A DNA stretch of 64,000 bases from Rhizobium sp. (lineage in GTDB: Bacteria; Pseudomonadota; Alphaproteobacteria; Rhizobiales; Rhizobiaceae): NCBI GenBank assembly GCA_002796995.1, contig PEKW01000007.1, forward strand, positions 372,001-436,000. Reading direction: 5' to 3'. A program made the translations under genes and the position numbers. Shown in pieces: positions 57,532-64,000 of the stretch (positions are counted from its first letter, which is position 1; each line of letters begins with the position of its first letter). Under the pieces are notes generated by a model. That model searched no databases and was not told the DNA's origin. It saw only the letters and a program-made list of their open reading frames with translations.

Positions 57532-58992
57532 ATGTACCGTCGAGATTTTTTGAAGACGCTTGCCGTTGGAGCGGCAGCATTGTCACCATTGGGCGTTGCC
57601 GTGCCACGGGCGCGCGCATCCACAATGGATTTGACGATTGGGAGGCGTGTCCTTGAGGTGAATGGCAAGCCAGCAACCGTTTTCGGCCTTACGAACCGAA
57701 ACGGCGGAAGCGGGCTTATTCTGGATGCGGAAACGCAATTCAATATCGCCCTCCTCAATGATACGTCGGAGGAAACGCTGATCCACTGGCATGGTCTTAC
57801 GCCACCGTGGAACATGGACGGAGTGCCGGACAATCCTGCAGCGCTGTTGAAGTCCAAGGAAGTCCGGCAATACAGATTTCCGATCGGAAAGGGCGGAACG
57901 CATTGGATGCACGCCCATACGCTCCAGGAACAGAACCTGCTCGCCGCTCCCTTGATCGTTCGCACTGCCGAGGATCGGGCACGCGACGAACAAGAGGCAG
58001 TGATCCTGCTTCACGACTTTTCCTTCCGGTCTCCTGAAGAACTGCTGGCGGGCTTGCGGTCGGTGAAGTCCGACCATGGCGGCCAAATGGATCACAGTAT
58101 GTCGAAGACAATGACGAACATGCATGCTGGCCATCAGATGCAAATGGATGGCGATGCGGGCATGGCCATGCCGATGACCGGCATGCCCACCATGGACCTG
58201 AACGACATCGAGTACGACGCCTATCTCGCCAATGACCGCACCCTCGACGACCCCGAGGTCGTTCGGGTCGAGAAAGGCGGCCGGGTCCGGTTGCGCATCA
58301 TCAATGGAGCCACGGCGACAGCCTTCACCATCGACACCGGGTCTGTGGACGGCGAACTGATCGCGGTCGATGGCATGAACGTCGCGCCGGTCAAGGGTCG
58401 CCTGTTTCCCGTCTCCATGGGGCAACGTGTCGACATCAGGCTGCAACTCCCGACTGGGTCGGGTACGTTCCCGATCCTGGCGCTGCGCGAGGGGGCGGCC
58501 GAGAGAACCGGCGTCATCCTTGCCACGCCAGACGCTGCCGTGAGCAAGATCGAAGTCCGGAGAGCCGGCAAAGGCCCTGTTCTGGACCTTGATCTGGAGC
58601 AGCAGCTCGCCGGCCTTTCGCCGCTAACGGCGCGTGCGCCCGACCGAAGCTACGGCCTGGTGCTGAATGGCAATATGGAGACATACAGCTGGCAGATCAG
58701 CCAGCAGGGTCCGCTTGAGGTCGACAATGGACAGCGCGTCCGGATATCGATGCATAACATGTCGATGATGGCACATCCCATGCACTTGCATGGCCACCAT
58801 TTCCAGGTTGTCGAGATCAACGGGAGGAAGATGGCGGGCGCAGTGCGGGACACCGTGCTTGTACCGCCCATGGCTCAGGTCACGATCGAGTTCGACGCGT
58901 TGAATCCTGGCCGGTGGCCGCTGCACTGCCACCACCTCTACCACATGGCGACGGGGATGATGTCCTTCGTCGCCTACAATGGCGCAATCTAG
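57532..58992 (+). CDS. Multicopper oxidase (CopA/CueO-like)
   Basis: 486 residues. A twin-Arg N-terminus (YRRDFLKTLAVGAAALSPLG) sends it folded to the periplasm. Copper-binding motifs are all present: HWHG (near 88), HAHT (near 130), and at the C-terminus HPMHLHGHHF and WPLHCHHLYHMATGM with the type-1 Cys. A Met/His-rich insert (MDHSMSKTMTNMHAGHQM and more, about 185-225) is typical of copper-tolerance oxidases. It should oxidise Cu(I). It is followed by the Cu ATPase after 12 bases. Confidence 0.93.
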   Translation: MYRRDFLKTLAVGAAALSPLGVAVPRARASTMDLTIGRRVLEVNGKPATVFGLTNRNGGSGLILDAETQFNIALLNDTSEETLIHWHGLTPPWNMDGVPDNPAALLKSKEVRQYRFPIGKGGTHWMHAHTLQEQNLLAAPLIVRTAEDRARDEQEAVILLHDFSFRSPEELLAGLRSVKSDHGGQMDHSMSKTMTNMHAGHQMQMDGDAGMAMPMTGMPTMDLNDIEYDAYLANDRTLDDPEVVRVEKGGRVRLRIINGATATAFTIDTGSVDGELIAVDGMNVAPVKGRLFPVSMGQRVDIRLQLPTGSGTFPILALREGAAERTGVILATPDAAVSKIEVRRAGKGPVLDLDLEQQLAGLSPLTARAPDRSYGLVLNGNMETYSWQISQQGPLEVDNGQRVRISMHNMSMMAHPMHLHGHHFQVVEINGRKMAGAVRDTVLVPPMAQVTIEFDALNPGRWPLHCHHLYHMATGMMSFVAYNGAI

Positions 58993-59004
58993 CGGGAGGC
59001 TGAC

Positions 59005-61242
<2,238 letters not shown>

Positions 61243-61687
61243 TCACGTCACGCCCACTGGGCTTCCTCGGCTCTTCGTTTTTTGATCCACACACCAATCC
61301 CGCAACAAGACGCAGCCTGTATTGGCAGCGTCGATTCGATTATGCCATCGCCTTCCGTCGACGAATGAATTGCTGGGCGAGTTCGCATTCCGGCACGTCC
61401 ATGCCGATCGCCAGCCAGGCGAGATTGGCATGTTTGTTTCCGAGACGCCGGAGATCCTGCCGCAGGACAAACAGCGCTTGCAGCCACGATACTGAACTCG
61501 GTTTGGGCGGCCGCATAGGCAACGAAACCAGGGCGTCATCGGATCGAAGACCGACACCCAGATGGGACATCGCTTCCCCATCTGGGTGCAGGTCTCTTCC
61601 AACCAAATCAAACGATCAGAGCCACAGACCTCAGGCCCGGAACCAAGCGGCACAGACGTGGAGTAAAGAGCCCCTGAAACCGGAGGC
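61243..61687. other. 445-base stretch without a supported gene
   Basis: Several overlapping short frames exist on both strands but none has a ribosome site or a family match. One minus-strand frame (61340-61606) includes LQALFVLRQDLRRLG and WLAIGMDVPECELAQQF, which reads like decayed coding sequence. It may be the debris of an insertion at the right edge of the copper block. Confidence 0.4.
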
Positions 61688-62422
61688 TCAGTCCTGGGCT
61701 GTCGGTCGGATGACAATACTTCCGACGTCCACATCGGCCGGCTGCTCCATTGCGTAGACAATGCCCCGAGCGATCGAAGCCGGTGGAATGGCGACCTTGG
61801 ACACGCGTTCTCCCATTGCCGACTTCACGGCAGGGTCGGTTATCGAGCTTGCAAAGTCGGTAGAGATCATCCCCGGCGAGATCTCGGTGACCCTCAGATG
61901 TGGTCCTGCTTCCTGCCTCAAGGCTTCACTGATGGTCCGCACGGCATTCTTGGTCGCGGCATATACACCCATGGTGGGCAGGATCTTGATGCCTGCGGTC
62001 GAGACGATGTTGATGACGTGGCCCGACTGTTGCCGCTGGAAGACAGGCAAAGCCGCGGCGATCCCGTAGAGCGTACCGCGCAGATTGACGTCGATCATGG
62101 CGTCCCAGTCCTCGACGCGGAGCGCATCAAAACGGGATATGGGGCCTATCCCGGCATTGTTGACGATGACGTCCAACCGACCAAACCGTTCGCAGGCGAG
62201 GCCGACCAGAGCTTCAAGATCCGGACGCTGGCGGACGTCGGTCACGTTGTGCACAGCCTTTCCTCCTGCCGCGGTGATCTCGTCTACGATCGCTGCGAGC
62301 ACATCGTCGCGGCGCGCGCCCAGCACGACAAGCGCACCCCGTTCTGCCAGCAGTTTCGCCGTCGCGCGGCCGATTCCGCTGCTAGCGCCTGTAATGGCCA
62401 CAACCTTTCCTTCGATACTCAA
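61688..62422 (-). CDS. SDR-family oxidoreductase
   Basis: 244 residues. Glycine motif TGASSGIGRATA at 10-21, NNAG near 87, YAATK (Tyr-x3-Lys) near 152. It is closest in style to the YdfG/serine-dehydrogenase-like SDR group. The start codon is TTG at 62422 with GGAG seven bases upstream. It is divergent from the AraC regulator. Confidence 0.9.
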   Translation of the reverse strand: MSIEGKVVAITGASSGIGRATAKLLAERGALVVLGARRDDVLAAIVDEITAAGGKAVHNVTDVRQRPDLEALVGLACERFGRLDVIVNNAGIGPISRFDALRVEDWDAMIDVNLRGTLYGIAAALPVFQRQQSGHVINIVSTAGIKILPTMGVYAATKNAVRTISEALRQEAGPHLRVTEISPGMISTDFASSITDPAVKSAMGERVSKVAIPPASIARGIVYAMEQPADVDVGSIVIRPTAQD

Positions 62423-62477
62423 GACGCGTCTCCTTCATTCGTGTCTGTCAGCGAAGGAGATAGGCATCGGCTTCAAG

Positions 62478-63419
62478 ATGGCCTATGCTAGAATGTCTAT
62501 GGAACTATCGCGATCGTCTAAAGCTTTGGCCGACCCATTATCGGATGTCCTTGACGTTCTTGGCGCGAGGGTGACACGGCGCACCCGGCTGGAAGCCTCG
62601 GGACGATGGGCTCTCGCATTTCCAGCGATTGAACGGCTCAAGTTTGTCGCGCTGTTGCGGGGAGCCGGCTGGATTATCCTGCCGGCGCGCGCGCCCCAGT
62701 TCATGAGCGCAGGGGATGTCTGCCTGCTGGGACGGACGCCCTATGCGGTGGCCAGCGATCCGGAAGTACCGCCCCTTAACGGCCAGACCTTCTACGGTGC
62801 CGGAGACGATGTTGTGTGTCTGGGGGGTGACGAGACTATTGCGATCGGGGGCAACGTCACGTTCGAGCCTGGTAATGCCGACTTCCTGCTCGACATGCTG
62901 CCGGATTCCCTGTTCATCCCCGGATCTTCGACTTCATCTGGAGTGATGGCGACAATCCTCGGCCTGATGAACGACGAGTTCGAGCGCGACATGATCGGTG
63001 GCGGGATCGTCAATGCGCGGCTTGCGGACGTGTTGTTGGTGGAAGCAATCCGCGCCTATGCGAGAAGTATCAATGAGGTCGGGATCGGATGGCTTGGCGC
63101 GCTGTCGGATCCGCGGCTCGGACGTGTCCTTCGCCTTATTCATGGCGATATCGCGCAGCCGTGGACAGTGTCTCAGCTTGCTGTCGTGGCCGGCATGTCG
63201 CGAGCTGCATTTTCCGCGGAGTTCACGCGCCGGGTGGGACTGCCACCACTCACCTATGTGCGGACGTGGCGTCTCACGATCGCTCGTGCGGCGCTGTCCC
63301 GTGGCGACGAGCCAGTCGCCAGCATAGCGCGCAAGGTTGGATACACGTCGCAGAGTGCCTTCGGCCACGCATTCAGATCCGCTTTTGGCTCAACGCCAAA
63401 AGCGCATACACGATCGTGA
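62478..63419 (+). CDS. AraC-family transcriptional regulator (cupin type)
   Basis: About 313 residues. The N-terminal cupin_6-type domain contains LEASGRWALAFP and LPARAPQFMSAGDVCLL; the C-terminal AraC HTH pair is VSQLAVVAGMSRAAFSAEF and VASIARKVGYTSQSAFGHAF. Several start ATGs are possible (62478, 62493, 62499). It is divergent from the SDR gene at 61688, which it probably regulates. Confidence 0.88.
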   Translation: MAYARMSMELSRSSKALADPLSDVLDVLGARVTRRTRLEASGRWALAFPAIERLKFVALLRGAGWIILPARAPQFMSAGDVCLLGRTPYAVASDPEVPPLNGQTFYGAGDDVVCLGGDETIAIGGNVTFEPGNADFLLDMLPDSLFIPGSSTSSGVMATILGLMNDEFERDMIGGGIVNARLADVLLVEAIRAYARSINEVGIGWLGALSDPRLGRVLRLIHGDIAQPWTVSQLAVVAGMSRAAFSAEFTRRVGLPPLTYVRTWRLTIARAALSRGDEPVASIARKVGYTSQSAFGHAFRSAFGSTPKAHTRS

Positions 63420-63561
63420 TTGAAGCCAGCCTGCAAAACCAGGATCCTCGGGGCAAATTGCCTCTCTTCAAAGGTTCGCTCAACGCTCCCAACTTTCGCG
63501 ACAGATCCTCGCTACATTGCGAGCGACGGCCCATTCCGTCGCACGCGTCGAGGGTCCAGGT

Positions 63562-64000
63562 TTATTGAGGCGCGACCTCAAAGCGCTGCTTCAGAAGCCA
63601 ATCCCAGAGCGCTGGATCATTCAAGGCGGCCCATTCGACACCCGAGTGATCCACGCCCTCCAGAACGCTCAAGCGGGCATTGCGCTTCAGACCCACCAGG
63701 CGTTCGTACAGAACCACGGAATCCGACAATGGGATGACGTCGTCATTTGTCCCATGAAACACCCAGAAGGCCGCTTTTTCGTTTGTCCTGCTCAGGTAGT
63801 GGCGATTGCCGCCACCAGCGATCGGAACGACAGCGGCGAAAGTCTCGGGAAACTGTTCTGCCATGGCCCAGGCACCGAAACCGCCGCGGCTGAACCCCAC
63901 GACATAGACGCGCGTGCGATCTACGCGATATTTCGACATGACCTCGTCGAGTGCCGCCTCCACCTTCTCGATGGGATAAAGCAGTTCTTCACTCGGATTC
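63562..64000 (-). CDS. Alpha/beta hydrolase (esterase/depolymerase-like), N-terminus outside window
   Basis: The frame continues beyond the window edge (ELLYPIEKVEAALDEV precedes the first Met at 63963). The catalytic Ser lies in VVGFSRGGFGAWAM, an Asp in HGTNDDVIPLSDS, and the His in EGVDHSGVEW. The style is that of the PHB-depolymerase/Esterase_PHB group. The 142 bases between it and the AraC gene hold nothing clear. Confidence 0.83.
   Translation of the reverse strand, partial: NPSEELLYPIEKVEAALDEVMSKYRVDRTRVYVVGFSRGGFGAWAMAEQFPETFAAVVPIAGGGNRHYLSRTNEKAAFWVFHGTNDDVIPLSDSVVLYERLVGLKRNARLSVLEGVDHSGVEWAALNDPALWDWLLKQRFEVAPQ

Noticed and set aside
61243..61687. Possible transposase remnant after the copper ATPase
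   Set aside because: No inverted repeats, DDE motif or recognisable transposase segment could be found.

Overview
The window is high-GC alphaproteobacterial DNA, most likely from a Rhizobiaceae-type (Rhizobiales) free-living or facultative diazotroph. Its centre (about 28.2-56.9 kb) is a nearly complete molybdenum nitrogen-fixation island with rhizobial features: fixABCX, a cysteine-motif NifA, a haem-PAS FixL with FixJ and FixK, and nifT/nifZ. nifV, nifQ and a cysE are also present and no nod gene is seen. This suggests the host makes its own homocitrate and fixes nitrogen outside a legume. The species cannot be named from the sequence alone.

Left flank (0-28 kb). This is accessory metabolism: a LysE exporter cut by the window edge; an SDR enzyme and an AraC regulator separated by a duplicated operator; and a LysR-controlled peptide ABC transporter cluster (serine hydrolase, binding protein, two permeases, two ATPases) that ends in an unusual fusion of an L,D-transpeptidase domain with an AstE/AspA-type zinc deacylase/peptidase. 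Then come a broken LysR gene, small enzymes with TetR/AraC/LysR regulators, a haloalkane dehalogenase fused to a SelW-like (Rdx) domain, and a redox operon (DsbD, Lgt-like/TlpA hybrid, L,D-transpeptidase, DsbA) divergent from a two-component system, with a CTTAAG-N5-CTTAAG box between them.

Nitrogenase island. On the minus strand are nifHDK, a vapBC toxin-antitoxin pair, then nifE-N-X, the NifX-associated gene, a small coiled-coil gene, fdxB and nifQ. Divergently from nifH run an iscA-like gene, nifU (C-terminal domain only), nifS, nifV, cysE and nifW, followed by fixABCX and nifA. A minus-strand nifB operon follows: nifB, fdxN, an LRV Fe-S protein, nifZ, nifT and a SIR2-like gene. Sigma-54 -24/-12 promoters with NifA sites (TGT-N10-ACA) can be read directly upstream of nifH, the iscA-like gene, nifE, fixA and nifB, and IHF-like sites lie between several pairs. 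Together they form a coherent NifA regulon. fixL, fixJ, a single-domain receiver and fixK follow, with a possible FixK box before fixL and a possible FixJ site before fixK. Oxygen can therefore be sensed both by FixL haem and by the NifA cysteines.

Right flank (56.8-64 kb). A probable small RNA with a CCTCCTCCC motif and a strong terminator follows fixK. Next is a copper block (histidine/cysteine-rich small protein, multicopper oxidase, Cu-type P-ATPase), then an SDR/AraC divergent pair and a partial esterase running off the end. No rRNA, tRNA, CRISPR array or intact insertion sequence was recognised.
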